Positions 38,029-48,383 of a stretch of DNA of 49,595 bases are shown one piece after another (within the stretch, counting starts at the first letter, position 1; each line of letters starts with the position of its first letter). Below the pieces are notes generated by a model that was given only the letters and a program-made list of their open reading frames with translations, was not told the DNA's origin and did not search any database. The position numbers and the translations under genes are program-made. The DNA comes from Gammaproteobacteria bacterium (GTDB taxonomy: Bacteria; Pseudomonadota; Gammaproteobacteria; Pseudomonadales; Azotimanducaceae), in assembly GCA_016874135.1 (NCBI GenBank), contig VGVE01000013.1, forward strand, positions 1 to 49,595. The letters are read 5' to 3'.

Positions 38029-39573
38029 TCAGAACGTCTGCGTTGCCTTGAACTGCTTGATGGCGTCCCGCATGGTGCTGACGATCTGATCGTTGTAGGC
38101 GCCGGTTGCATTGATGTTCTGCATGAAATCCGCATGTTTGGCGTTCATGTAATCAAGCAGTGCTCGTTCAAACGCGAGTACCTTGTTTACCGGGACATCC
38201 TGTAGGTACCCATCGTTTGCAGCGAAGAGCACGGTTCCCATTTCGGCAACACTCATCGGCGAATATTGCTTCTGCTTCATCAGCTCGGTGACTCGCTGGC
38301 CGTGTTCGAGCTGTCGACGTGTGGCCTCATCAAGATCCGATGCGAACTGCGAGAACGCCGCAAGTTCACGGTATTGCGCGAGCGCGAGTTTGATACCGCC
38401 CGCGATCTTCTTGATAAAGGAGACCTGCGCACTTCCACCCACCCGCGATACAGAGATACCTGGGCTCATTGCTGGGCGTTGTCCGGAGTTGAAGTTTCGT
38501 GTTTCAAGGAAGATCTGACCATCCGTAATCGAAATTACGTTGGTCGGCACGAATGCGGAAACGTCACCTGCCTGCGTTTCGATGATCGGCAGCGCAGTCA
38601 AGGAGCCCGTCTTGCCTTTGACTTCGCCGTTGGTGACACGTTCGACGTACTCCGCATTGACCCGCGCGGCCCGCTCGAGCAGACGGGAGTGCAGATAGAA
38701 CACGTCGCCCGGATACGCTTCCCGGCCTGGTGGCCGTCGAAGCAGAAGGGAAATCTGGCGATACGCCCAGGCCTGTTTGGTCAGATCGTCATAGATGATC
38801 AGACAGTCTTCGCCGCGATCACGGAAGAACTCGCCCATCGAACAACCCGAATAAGGGGCGATGAACTGCATGGGCGCCGGATCGGAGGCAGATGCCGCGA
38901 CGACGACGGTATATTCCATCGCACCATATTCTTCGAGGGTGCGAACGATGTTGGCGATGGTAGACATCTTCTGACCGATCGCCACGTAGACACACTTGAT
39001 GCCACTGTTCTTCTGGTTGATGATCGTGTCGATCGCGATGGCGGTTTTGCCGATCTGACGGTCACCGATGATGAGTTCGCGCTGCCCACGACCCACCGGC
39101 ACCATCGCGTCAATACACTTGAGCCCGGTTTGTACCGGCTGGTTCACACTCTCCCGAGCGATAACACCGGGCGCCACTTTTTCGATCGGAGACGACAGAG
39201 TGGCGTTGATCGGCCCCTTGCCATCGATAGGATTACCGAGTGAATCGACAACACGACCGAGCAGTTCACGTCCCACCGGGACTTCGAGAATCCGCCCGGT
39301 GCAACGCGCGGTCGATCCTTCGGACAGGCTCTTGTAGTCGCCGAGTACAACAACACCGACGCTGTCCCGCTCAAGGTTCAGCGCCATGCCGTAAACACCG
39401 CCGGGGAACTCGATCATTTCCCCGTATTGCGCTTCAGCCAGACCGTGAATGCGAACGATACCGTCGGAAACGCTGACCACGGTCCCTTCGTTCTGAGCTT
39501 CAGCCGCCAGATCGAGCCGTTCGATACGGCCGCGGATGATGTCGCTGATCTCGGAAGGATTGAGTTGCTGCAT
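38029..39573 (-). CDS. atpA: ATP synthase F1 alpha subunit
   Basis: Non-catalytic nucleotide-binding subunit of F1. 514 residues: [20 protein letters not shown], the P-loop [28 protein letters not shown], and the arginine-finger region [11 protein letters not shown]-terminal [20 protein letters not shown]. The ATG 39573 matches the family start. It follows atpH only after an unusual 180-base gap holding hairpins. Confidence 0.98.
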   Translation of the reverse strand: MQQLNPSEISDIIRGRIERLDLAAEAQNEGTVVSVSDGIVRIHGLAEAQYGEMIEFPGGVYGMALNLERDSVGVVVLGDYKSLSEGSTARCTGRILEVPVGRELLGRVVDSLGNPIDGKGPINATLSSPIEKVAPGVIARESVNQPVQTGLKCIDAMVPVGRGQRELIIGDRQIGKTAIAIDTIINQKNSGIKCVYVAIGQKMSTIANIVRTLEEYGAMEYTVVVAASASDPAPMQFIAPYSGCSMGEFFRDRGEDCLIIYDDLTKQAWAYRQISLLLRRPPGREAYPGDVFYLHSRLLERAARVNAEYVERVTNGEVKGKTGSLTALPIIETQAGDVSAFVPTNVISITDGQIFLETRNFNSGQRPAMSPGISVSRVGGSAQVSFIKKIAGGIKLALAQYRELAAFSQFASDLDEATRRQLEHGQRVTELMKQKQYSPMSVAEMGTVLFAANDGYLQDVPVNKVLAFERALLDYMNAKHADFMQNINATGAYNDQIVSTMRDAIKQFKATQTF

Positions 39574-39612
39574 CTTTGTACCCTGTTCTGGTGCCCTGCT
39601 GTTACCGGGCTT

Positions 39613-39673
39613 GGCCCCTTCACGGGCCGGTTGTTTCGAATTCCTTGACCTGCGCCGCGGGTCCTAAAACCCG
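39613..39673. repeat. Hairpins in the long atpH-atpA spacer
   Basis: The 180-base spacer 39574-39753 contains GGCCC...GGGCC (39613-39617 and 39624-39628) and CGGGT CCTAAA ACCCG (39658-39673). No T-run follows in the minus direction and no open frame there looks like a gene. The spacer holds nothing else that I recognise. Confidence 0.5.
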
Positions 39674-39753
39674 AAACTTGGCCTGCTACCCTTCAACTTG
39701 CCCGGTACGCGAGTTTGACTCATGGCCACCGGGATTCAGAAATTTCCGTTGCG

Positions 39754-40293
39754 TCAGCTGCGCAGTAGCGATTCAGCCAGCTTGTCGAGCTTGCCCTTGA
39801 TGGACCCATCAATAACCGTATCGCCGGCTCGAATGATCGCGCCACCAATCAGGGTATTGTCTACCCGACTCGCCAACACCACGTCCCGTTCATACTTCTT
39901 CTCGAGAGCGCGCTTGAGGCTCGTGATCTCGATGTCGGTTACGGGATAAGCAGAAACCACTTCTACTTCGAGTGTCTTCTCTTCCTGGGCTTTCAGCAGC
40001 TCATACTGCTCTGACACCGCCTGGAAGAGATCGAGTCGCTGATTCTCGGACAAAACCCGCACAAAACGGCGCCCACGATCATCGAGCTCATCACCGCAGA
40101 TTTCGATGAGCCTCTGGGCTTTCTGCGCCCCGGCCATCTCAGGCGCATCAAGCACCCGGCGCACCTTCGGATCGGTTGAGGCCGCTGACAGCACCGCGAG
40201 CATTCTCGACCATTGGGGAAGCTGCTTTTCCCTTTTTGCGAGCAAAAAAACCGCGTTAGCGTACGGGCGACTGACGGTGGTGAGTTCTGCCAA
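39754..40293 (-). CDS. atpH: ATP synthase F1 delta subunit
   Basis: Peripheral-stalk subunit binding the top of F1. 179 residues: MAELTTVSRPYANAVFLLAKR and a helical N-terminal domain, then the C-terminal VEVVSAYPVTDIEITSLKRALEKKYERDV and ALIGGAIIRAGD-like DNTLIGGAIIRAGDTVIDGSI. All are typical of delta. It begins 18 bases after atpF. Confidence 0.96.
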   Translation of the reverse strand: MAELTTVSRPYANAVFLLAKREKQLPQWSRMLAVLSAASTDPKVRRVLDAPEMAGAQKAQRLIEICGDELDDRGRRFVRVLSENQRLDLFQAVSEQYELLKAQEEKTLEVEVVSAYPVTDIEITSLKRALEKKYERDVVLASRVDNTLIGGAIIRAGDTVIDGSIKGKLDKLAESLLRS

Positions 40294-40311
40294 GGGTTGG
40301 TTCCGCCTAAA

Positions 40312-40782
40312 TTACAGTTCGGCTGCGAGCCGATTCAGGATCTGGGCGTGTTTGCCCGCATCGACCGTTTCGCCTAGGACCTTCTCTGCGCCACGAACAG
40401 CCAGGTTTGCCACCTGCCCACGCAAGGCTTCCCGCGCACGATTCATTTCTTGCTGGATTTCAGAGCGGGCCGCTTCTTTCAAACGCTCGCCCTCATCACG
40501 CGCATCATTCTTGGCCGTTTCCACCATCTGCGAAGCACGTTGCCGCGCTTGTTCGATGATGACCGCAGCCTCTTCCTTGGCGCGGGCCAGTTCAGCCTCG
40601 GCACCACTCTTGGCCTGTGCGAGTCGCTTGTCGGCTTCGTCAGCGGCCGCGAGACCACTAGCGATCGCAGCCTGTCGCTCGCGCATGGCACTGAGCAGCG
40701 GTGGCCATATGAACTTCGCGCAGAACCACACGAAGCCAAGAAAGACCACGCTCTGGATCAGCAGTGTCGCAGTTAGATTCAT
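40312..40782 (-). CDS. atpF: ATP synthase Fo b subunit
   Basis: One of the two-copy peripheral-stalk proteins. 156 residues, the length of E. coli b. One N-terminal membrane helix (MNLTATLLIQSVVFLGFVWF) is followed by a long charged helix from about 30 to 150, rich in Ala, Glu, Lys and Arg, forming the parallel coiled coil, with EEAAVIIEQARQRASQMVETA. It begins 107 bases after atpE. Confidence 0.97.
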   Translation of the reverse strand: MNLTATLLIQSVVFLGFVWFCAKFIWPPLLSAMRERQAAIASGLAAADEADKRLAQAKSGAEAELARAKEEAAVIIEQARQRASQMVETAKNDARDEGERLKEAARSEIQQEMNRAREALRGQVANLAVRGAEKVLGETVDAGKHAQILNRLAAEL

Positions 40783-40889
40783 GACTCGTTCTCTCAGTAA
40801 TGACCTGTCAGAAATGATCTGTGGGTTGCGATTCGTTGGGGTTGCTGCCGTCAGGACACCCCGGGGATTTCACCCGCCCCGCTCGATCG

Positions 40890-42038
<1,149 letters not shown>

Positions 42039-42120
42039 TCAAAGCCTCTTCGGCCCTCATTCCGTCAGTCGATTACCTGCAATATCCTGTGATCGCGCAT
42101 GTACGACCTGCCGCCGCCAT

Positions 42121-42468
42121 TCAGTGTGGCTGCCGTTGCCAGAAGCCCCCCGCCGCGTGTGCCACGAGCGCCACGGCGATGCCACTGAAAAAACCTGTTG
42201 GGTCCGGCGAAAAATTCGCAAGAACAATCGCCATCAGCAGAGCGGTGAGAACAAACTTCACCACACCTTTTACCAGCAGCCAGATACCCGGTTTGCGACG
42301 GGTGGATGCCCAGGCAAGCCACAGGTTGGGCATCAGGATTGCCAAGCCGCCTGACAGCGCGGCAACACCAAGCCCGGGAGCGGACACAGCCAGCATCGCA
42401 GCGACCAACCCGATCGCGATCGCCTGAACCGCTACGATGAAAAACGCACCGCTACGAATCGTTCCCAT
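42121..42468 (-). CDS. atpI: ATP synthase subunit I (AtpI)
   Basis: A small membrane protein encoded first in atp operons; it has been proposed to aid c-ring assembly or cation supply. About 115 residues with four hydrophobic segments, including IRSGAFFIVAVQAIAIGLVAAML and GLAILMPNLWLAWAS. The frame is open to 42630, but that would run through the promoter. The ATG at 42468 has AGGAG just in front of it (two-base gap). Conservation is low, as usual for AtpI, so identification rests partly on position. Confidence 0.88.
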   Translation of the reverse strand: MGTIRSGAFFIVAVQAIAIGLVAAMLAVSAPGLGVAALSGGLAILMPNLWLAWASTRRKPGIWLLVKGVVKFVLTALLMAIVLANFSPDPTGFFSGIAVALVAHAAGGFWQRQPH

Positions 42469-42579
42469 TTCTCCTGGGTAAGCGACCCCGGGGATCAACA
42501 CAGAAGGTTTCTCCCCGCGCCACTCCCTTGCGGACCCTGTCGGGCGGGTTCCGAACCGGCGGTCTGAAAGCCGACGCAA

Positions 42580-42608
42580 ATTATAGGAAGGGGCTACCGT
42601 CGATTCAA
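42580..42608 (-). promoter_or_regulatory. Sigma70 promoter of the atp operon
   Basis: On the minus strand TTGAAT (42608-42603, 4/6) and a perfect TATAAT (42585-42580) are 17 bases apart. The expected transcript start is about 105 bases before the atpI ATG, leaving a GC-rich leader. Confidence 0.82.
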
Positions 42609-42640
42609 CGAAAAAGACCGTTCCCGACAAACTTCTGACA

Positions 42641-42653
42641 AAACCAAAGGTTT
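42641..42653. terminator. Weak hairpin behind parB
   Basis: AAACC AAA GGTTT is a five-base stem about 40 bases after the parB stop, followed on the minus strand by TGTCAG, so without a T-run. It lies just upstream of the atp promoter. A weak terminator candidate only. Confidence 0.3.
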
Positions 42654-42692
42654 GATCGCACTCAGCGCTAAATCAAACAGGCGCGCCGTCGA

Positions 42693-43562
42693 TCAGCGCA
42701 GGTGCGAAAGGATCCCGTCCAGCTCTTCGAGACTGTTGTAGCGTATGGATACCACGCCTTTACCTGATTTCTGATGATCGATGGAAACGGGCGCGCCAAT
42801 CCGCTCCGTGAGATCACGTTCGAGCAGTCGCGTATCGGCATCCTTTTCGATCCTGGTCTCCGCAGAGACCCGCGGCTCGAGCCTACGCTTCACCAAGGCT
42901 TCCGCCTGACGCACAGACATGTGGCGGTCGACAATCTCGCGCGCCGCGGCGTCCTGCTGCTCCAAACCAAGCCCGAGAAGCGCCCGCGCGTGCCCGGCTT
43001 CCAGGCCGCCTTCTTCGAGGAGCTGTCTCGCTCCCGAAGACAGGTTGAGAAGACGCATGAGGTTGGTTACCGCGGTCCGCGACTTGCCGACAGAATCAGC
43101 CACCTGCTCATGGGTAAGCCCGAACTCTTCCCGCAATCGGACCAGCGCCTGCGCCTCTTCAAGAGGCTTGAGGTCTTCCCTCTGGATGTTCTCGATCAAG
43201 GCAAGCGCGGATGCTTCCTTGTCAGATGCCTGCCGGATCAGCGCAGGAATCCGATCCATTTGCGCGACCTGGGCGGCCCGCCACCTTCGTTCCCCCGCGA
43301 TAAGTTCGTACCCGCCAGCGATTCGCTCCCGCACCACGATCGGCTGCAGCAGACCTTGCGCCTTCAGCGATTCAGCCAACTCGGCAATTGCCGCTTCATC
43401 AAATACCCGACGCGGCTGGTACGGACTTCGGTGCACCTCGTGAACGCCGATCATCCGCTGTACGCCACTGATGCCCGTGTGCGGCTCCGGCGCGACAACC
43501 TCAGTCCGTTCGCTGCGGGTAAGGAGCGCGTCCAGACCTCGCCCCAATCGTTTACCTGTCAC
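42693..43562 (-). CDS. parB: Chromosome partitioning protein ParB
   Basis: CTP-dependent DNA clamp that loads at parS near the origin and helps segregate it. 289 residues: LGRGLDALL at the N-terminus, SPYQPRRVFDE, the CTP-binding GERRWRA (about 90-96), ENIQREDLKPLEEA, the helix-turn-helix THEQVADSVGKSRTAVTN, and a C-terminal dimer domain with SIRYNSLEELDGIL. The start is a GTG overlapping the parA stop by three bases. I saw no parS-like 16-mer near by. Confidence 0.96.
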   Translation of the reverse strand: MTGKRLGRGLDALLTRSERTEVVAPEPHTGISGVQRMIGVHEVHRSPYQPRRVFDEAAIAELAESLKAQGLLQPIVVRERIAGGYELIAGERRWRAAQVAQMDRIPALIRQASDKEASALALIENIQREDLKPLEEAQALVRLREEFGLTHEQVADSVGKSRTAVTNLMRLLNLSSGARQLLEEGGLEAGHARALLGLGLEQQDAAAREIVDRHMSVRQAEALVKRRLEPRVSAETRIEKDADTRLLERDLTERIGAPVSIDHQKSGKGVVSIRYNSLEELDGILSHLR

Positions 43563-44356
43563 GATTTCTGCACTGCCAGTTTTGCGTATCGGCTTTCAGA
43601 GTATTTGCGCTTGATTTCACCGGCAAGCGCCATGTATGCCACCGCCCCGCGAGACTGGCGGTCATACAGGATGGCGGGCAACCCGTGGCTCGGCGCTTCC
43701 GCCAATCGGACATTGCGCTGAATGACGGTGCGGAAGACCTTTTCCGAAAAATGCTGAAAGAGCTGCCGGGAAACCTCTCGAGTGAGCGCATTGCGAGGGT
43801 CGTACATAGTCCGCAGGAGACCCTCTATCTCGAGGCCCGGGTTGGCGTGGGATCGCACGCGGTTGATGGTATCCAGAAGGGCGGACAGCCCCTCGAGCGC
43901 GTAGTACTCACACTGCATCGGAACAAGCACACCATCGGCGGCGACCAGAGAATTGAGGGTGAGAATGTTGAGGGACGGCGGGCAGTCAATAAGCACGTAC
44001 TCGTACTCCGGAAGTACCGGCGCGAGCACCTCCTGCAACCGTCGTTCGCGCCCGTCTTCACCGAGCAGCTCCACTTCTGCCGCAGTTAGATCAGCATTAC
44101 CCGGTACCAGAAAAACTCCCGCCACACACTTCTGAACAACGGTTCGAAAGCCCGCCTGGCGCATCAGCCAGTCATACATCGAGGCTTCCAGGGTTTCCTT
44201 GTCCACCCCGAGACCCATGCTCGCATTTCCTTGCGGATCCATATCGATCAGGAGCGTTCGGCAACCGGTCAGCGACAGCGAAGCGGCCAGATTCACGCTG
44301 GTCGTCGTTTTGCCAACGCCACCTTTCTGGTTCGCAACCGCAATTACCCTCGTCAC
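43559..44356 (-). CDS. parA: Chromosome partitioning ATPase ParA
   Basis: Deviant-Walker ATPase that drives ParB-parS complexes across the nucleoid. 265 residues with KGGVGKTTTSVNLAA (the P-loop with signature lysine, 11-18), LLIDMDPQGNAS, LIDCPPSLNILTLNSL and NVRLAEAPSHG. No N-terminal DNA-binding domain is present, so it is the chromosomal (Soj-like) type. GTG start. It lies between rsmG and parB, the origin-proximal order. Confidence 0.96.
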   Translation of the reverse strand: MTRVIAVANQKGGVGKTTTSVNLAASLSLTGCRTLLIDMDPQGNASMGLGVDKETLEASMYDWLMRQAGFRTVVQKCVAGVFLVPGNADLTAAEVELLGEDGRERRLQEVLAPVLPEYEYVLIDCPPSLNILTLNSLVAADGVLVPMQCEYYALEGLSALLDTINRVRSHANPGLEIEGLLRTMYDPRNALTREVSRQLFQHFSEKVFRTVIQRNVRLAEAPSHGLPAILYDRQSRGAVAYMALAGEIKRKYSESRYAKLAVQKS

Positions 44357-44395
44357 GAACTCACCCCTTACGTGTCGTTCTGAATGTGCCGTTTT

Positions 44396-45043
44396 CTAGG
44401 GGCTGTTTTCAATCACAGCCACGATATGCCGAGCGTCCAGTTCGGGGATCTGGAGAACTTCCATCCGGGATTTGCCACCGGGTACTTCGGGTGGCTGCGC
44501 AGTTTCTCCAGCTGTGAAAGACATATGCACAAACCAGCCATTCGGTTGCAGATTGCCCCTCAGCCTGGGCCACATGGCCTGTGCGGGAGCGACCGCTCGG
44601 CTGGTGATCAGATCGAAGCGGTCAGAAACCGCTTCGCGTTCAACATCGTGGCACTTGGTTTCAACATTTGCCAGCCCGAGACTCTGAACACAGCGCGAGA
44701 GGTGACGTACCTTGCGCGCCGATCGATCCAGCAACTGCGTAGCGACACCTGGGCAAAGTATGGCGATGACCAGACCCGGAAAGCCCCCCCCGCTGCCGAC
44801 GTCCAAGAGCGTGGATCCCGGGCCAAGCCGATTCTGCCCGAGAAGCCAAGCGCCGAGAGTAAGACTGTCGAGAATATGTCGGGCTTCCAGACGCGGAATG
44901 TCCTGACGCGAAACCAGGTTGAAAGCCCTGTTCGCAGACCTTACCAAGGCGGCGAACGTCTCCAGTCGTTCGATGGCTTCCGCCGCCGGATGCAGACCAA
45001 GCTTCGCGATTCCGACGCGCAATACCTCAGCCGGCTGCAACAC
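44396..45043 (-). CDS. rsmG: 16S rRNA (guanine527-N7)-methyltransferase
   Basis: Forms m7G527 in 16S rRNA. 215 residues with [20 protein letters not shown], the SAM site [18 protein letters not shown], and [11 protein letters not shown]. The start is the GTG at 45043, 17 bases inside the end of mnmG, so the two are coupled; loss of this gene can give low-level streptomycin resistance in other bacteria. Confidence 0.96.
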   Translation of the reverse strand: MLQPAEVLRVGIAKLGLHPAAEAIERLETFAALVRSANRAFNLVSRQDIPRLEARHILDSLTLGAWLLGQNRLGPGSTLLDVGSGGGFPGLVIAILCPGVATQLLDRSARKVRHLSRCVQSLGLANVETKCHDVEREAVSDRFDLITSRAVAPAQAMWPRLRGNLQPNGWFVHMSFTAGETAQPPEVPGGKSRMEVLQIPELDARHIVAVIENSP

Positions 45044-46901
45044 TCGTTCTTTTCCGCGTGTGGACCAGCACGAGCGACAACGCGGCCGGCGTCATGCCCG
45101 GGATACGCGCGGCAAACGCGAGTGTCGCCGGTTTCGCTGCGATGAGTTTTTCCTTCAGCTCATTTGAGAGCCCGTGCATGGCCGAATAATCGAGATCAGC
45201 CGGAAGGCGAATCGACTCATGGGCTCGGATACGGGAAATCTCTGCGTCCTGGCGATCAATGTAACCCTGGTATTTGATTTCTGTTTCCACCTGCTCGAGA
45301 ACGTGACGAGGCACATCGTCTATCACCGACTCAAGGTCTGTGAAACGAACTTCAGGACGCCTCAGCAGCTGGGCGAGTGTTGAGTCCTTGTTCATCGCCG
45401 TTCCCGTGCGTGCCACAAAGAGGCGGGCGAGATCACTTTCAGCAGTTACCGTGTGGCGCTCCAGGCGCTCTCGCGCCGCAACGATGCGTTCGCGCTTAGT
45501 CTTGAATTCCAACCAGCGTCGATCAGAAACGACGCCCATCTGACGACCGAGTTCTGTGAGGCGCTGATCGGCATTGTCTTCGCGCAGTCGCAGGCGGTAC
45601 TCCGCACGGCTGGTGAACATGCGGTACGGCTCATTGGTTCCGTTGGTAACAAGATCATCAACGAGCACGCCGATGTACGCGAGATCACGGGGTGGCGCCC
45701 ACTCGCGCTTTTGCTTAAGTTTGAGCACCGCATTGATGCCCGCCAGAAGCCCCTGTGCTGCGGCTTCTTCGTAACCGGTTGTACCGTTGATCTGGCCAGC
45801 AAAATACAAGCCTTCAATGGCGCGCGTTTCCAGCGTGCGTTGAAGATCGCGCGGATCAAAAAAATCGTACTCGATGGCATATCCCGGCCGGGTAATGTGG
45901 GCGTTTTCAAAACCGCGGATGCTTCGAACCAGCGCGATCTGAACGTCAAACGGCAAACTCGTTGATACACCGTTCGGGTAAAGCTCTGGAGTCTCAAGGC
46001 CTTCGGGCTCAACAAAAACCTGGTGGCTCGACCTGCCTGCGAATCGGACCACCTTGTCTTCGATGGACGGACAATAGCGAGGCCCCCGCCCTTCAATCTG
46101 CCCGGAAAAGAGTGGCGATCGTGGCAGAGCTTCACGAATCAGCGCATGAGTGTGTTCATTCGTGTGTGTGATATAGCAAAGGCGCTGCTCCGGGTGGTCA
46201 GCGGCCGATGAAAGATAGGAGAGGGTCGGGCGCGGATCATCGCCTGGCTGCTTTTCCATGACGTCAAAGTTGACTGAGCGCCCGTCTATTCGCGGGGGCG
46301 TCCCCGTCTTCAAGCGGCCAACACGAAACGGCAGGCCGCGCAAACGCTCCGCAAGCGCTATCGATGGAGGATCGCCGGCACGACCGCCGCTGGACGTCGC
46401 CGGTCCGATATGGATTTTTCCGCCGAGAAAGGTGCCGGTCGTGAGCACCACCGCTGGCGCAACAAACTCGAGACCCATTTGCGTAACGACGCCGCCGATG
46501 CGTTCCCGCTCAACGATCAAGTCGACCACGGACTGTTGGAATATCTCGAGATTGGGCGTGGACTCCAAAGTACTGCGTACTGCTGCGCGGTAGAGACTTC
46601 GGTCCGCCTGGGCACGGGTTGCCCGAACGGCCGGGCCTTTGCTGCTGTTGAGCGTCCTGACGTGGATGGCGGCGAGGTCCCCGCAACGGGCCATCAGCCC
46701 GTCGAGCGCATCGATTTCCTTGACCAAATGGCTTTTGCCGATACCGCCGATTGCCGGGTTGCAGGACATCTGGCCAATGGTCTCGACACTTTGCGAAAGG
46801 AGCAGCGTGCGGGCACCCATACGGGCTGCAGCAAACGCAGCTTCGGCGCCGGCATGACCACCACCCACAACAATGACGTCGTAGTTCCTCGGATATCGCA
46901 C
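45027..46901 (-). CDS. mnmG: tRNA uridine-5-carboxymethylaminomethyl modification enzyme MnmG
   Basis: FAD-dependent partner of MnmE; together they modify uridine 34 of several tRNAs. 624 residues: the FAD motif [87 protein letters not shown], and the C-terminal [17 protein letters not shown]. The GTG at 46901 (VRYPRNYDV), with GGGAG upstream, is preferred to the open frame reaching 46994. Followed by rsmG, preceded by mnmE. Confidence 0.97.
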   Translation of the reverse strand: MRYPRNYDVIVVGGGHAGAEAAFAAARMGARTLLLSQSVETIGQMSCNPAIGGIGKSHLVKEIDALDGLMARCGDLAAIHVRTLNSSKGPAVRATRAQADRSLYRAAVRSTLESTPNLEIFQQSVVDLIVERERIGGVVTQMGLEFVAPAVVLTTGTFLGGKIHIGPATSSGGRAGDPPSIALAERLRGLPFRVGRLKTGTPPRIDGRSVNFDVMEKQPGDDPRPTLSYLSSAADHPEQRLCYITHTNEHTHALIREALPRSPLFSGQIEGRGPRYCPSIEDKVVRFAGRSSHQVFVEPEGLETPELYPNGVSTSLPFDVQIALVRSIRGFENAHITRPGYAIEYDFFDPRDLQRTLETRAIEGLYFAGQINGTTGYEEAAAQGLLAGINAVLKLKQKREWAPPRDLAYIGVLVDDLVTNGTNEPYRMFTSRAEYRLRLREDNADQRLTELGRQMGVVSDRRWLEFKTKRERIVAARERLERHTVTAESDLARLFVARTGTAMNKDSTLAQLLRRPEVRFTDLESVIDDVPRHVLEQVETEIKYQGYIDRQDAEISRIRAHESIRLPADLDYSAMHGLSNELKEKLIAAKPATLAFAARIPGMTPAALSLVLVHTRKRTSVAAG

Positions 46902-47030
46902 GGGTCTCTCCCGGCTGAGCGGAGGCGCAGTATAGGCGCCTCTCCCTACATAAAAAGCTTCACGAAACGCCCGATCAGTAGCGCGCACCCACACCGTCGC
47001 TCACCTGCCCCCTGCCTTTCTTGATCCTGC

Positions 47031-48383
47031 CTACTTGCCGATGCAAAAAGTCGAGAAAATATCGCCGAGGAGCTCATCGGCGGTGACCTTGCCAGAAATC
47101 TGGCCGATACAGTCATGGGCCAACCGGAGTTCTTCCGCCGTGATTTCCGGATGGGCTTTAGCGTCGATCAGCGCTATCGCCGTTTGCACATGCAGGCGGG
47201 TCTCTTCGAGCAGCCGGACGTGACGCTCGCGTGCCGTGAATGTCGTGGCGGCGGGATCAAACCCGATCGCGGAGACGATTCGATGACGTAAGGCTTCCAC
47301 GCCTTGCCGGGTTACTGCTGACACCAGCACGTCACAACCCTGCACGTAAGGCCCATCAAGATCGATCTTGGTGCCAACAGTGAGCACTTGCTTCGCGGTG
47401 CCCAGCCATTGTCTTGCGAAGGTCTCTGACCCCGGTTGGCAAACATCCCGCACGTGAATCACGAGATCTGCACTGGCGAGCGAGACGCTTGCCCGTTTGA
47501 TGCCCTCTTGCTCCACCGGGTCCGTCGTCTGGCGCAGCCCTGCGGTATCGAGCAGTCGGATAGGCAGCCCCTCGATATCCAGATCAACTCTCAGAACGTC
47601 CCGAGTCGTACCGGGAATGGCGGTCACGATGGCGGCTTCTTCTCCTGCCAGAACATTCAAGAGACTCGACTTGCCGGCGTTCGGCTCCCCGACGATCGCG
47701 ATCACCGCACCCCGTGAGAGTCGGGCGCCCTGCCGTGAAACATCCAGCAGTCCGTCAAGATCCTCAGCCAGCTGGTGCAGCTCCTCCTTCGAATCCTCAT
47801 TGGCCGCAAGATCGAGTTCTTCGTCTGGGAAGTCGATCAATGCTTCGACCCGAATCCTGATCATCCGCAGTGCATCTGCCACTGCGTCCGTTCGGATAGA
47901 GAACTCTCCTGTAAGAGACCTCACCGCCGCCCGCGCAGCGGTTTCGCTGCCACTGGCGATCAGGTCTGCGACAGCTTCAGCTTGAGCGAGGTCCATTCGC
48001 CCGCTGAGGAATGCCCTTTCGGTAAATTCCCCCGGCCGCGCCAGCCGGGCGCCAGCGGCCAACGTGGCGCGCAGGAGTCGTTGCATCACGATCGGGCCGC
48101 CGTGTCCCTGCAGTTCGACTACCGGCTCACCGGTATAAGACGCGCCCTCCTCGAAACAGATCGTGATCCCCTCATCCAGAAGCTCTCCGCTCTGATCGAA
48201 AAAACGCGTCAGCGTGGCGAGCCTCGGTTTGAACGGCTTTCGACCGAGCGATTCTGCAATCTCGAGTGCCTTGGGTCCGGACACTCGCACGATACCAACA
48301 CCGCCCCGCCCCGGGGGAGTAGCCACCGCTACGATGGTGTCGTTAGCAGTGCTCCGTTTCTCAGAGGGTCTGTCGGGTGACAT
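47031..48383 (-). CDS. mnmE: tRNA modification GTPase MnmE
   Basis: 450 residues from ATG 48383: an N-terminal folate-binding domain (TIVAVATPPGRGGVGIVRVSG), helical domain, and inserted G domain with G1 GEPNAGKSSLLN, TAIPGTTRD, DTAGLRQTTD and GTKID. The C-terminal FCIGK carries the invariant cysteine. Works with MnmG. Its first 23 bases lie inside the end of yidC; a TTG at 48398 is also open. Between it and mnmG is a gap of 129 bases. Confidence 0.97.
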   Translation of the reverse strand: MSPDRPSEKRSTANDTIVAVATPPGRGGVGIVRVSGPKALEIAESLGRKPFKPRLATLTRFFDQSGELLDEGITICFEEGASYTGEPVVELQGHGGPIVMQRLLRATLAAGARLARPGEFTERAFLSGRMDLAQAEAVADLIASGSETAARAAVRSLTGEFSIRTDAVADALRMIRIRVEALIDFPDEELDLAANEDSKEELHQLAEDLDGLLDVSRQGARLSRGAVIAIVGEPNAGKSSLLNVLAGEEAAIVTAIPGTTRDVLRVDLDIEGLPIRLLDTAGLRQTTDPVEQEGIKRASVSLASADLVIHVRDVCQPGSETFARQWLGTAKQVLTVGTKIDLDGPYVQGCDVLVSAVTRQGVEALRHRIVSAIGFDPAATTFTARERHVRLLEETRLHVQTAIALIDAKAHPEITAEELRLAHDCIGQISGKVTADELLGDIFSTFCIGK

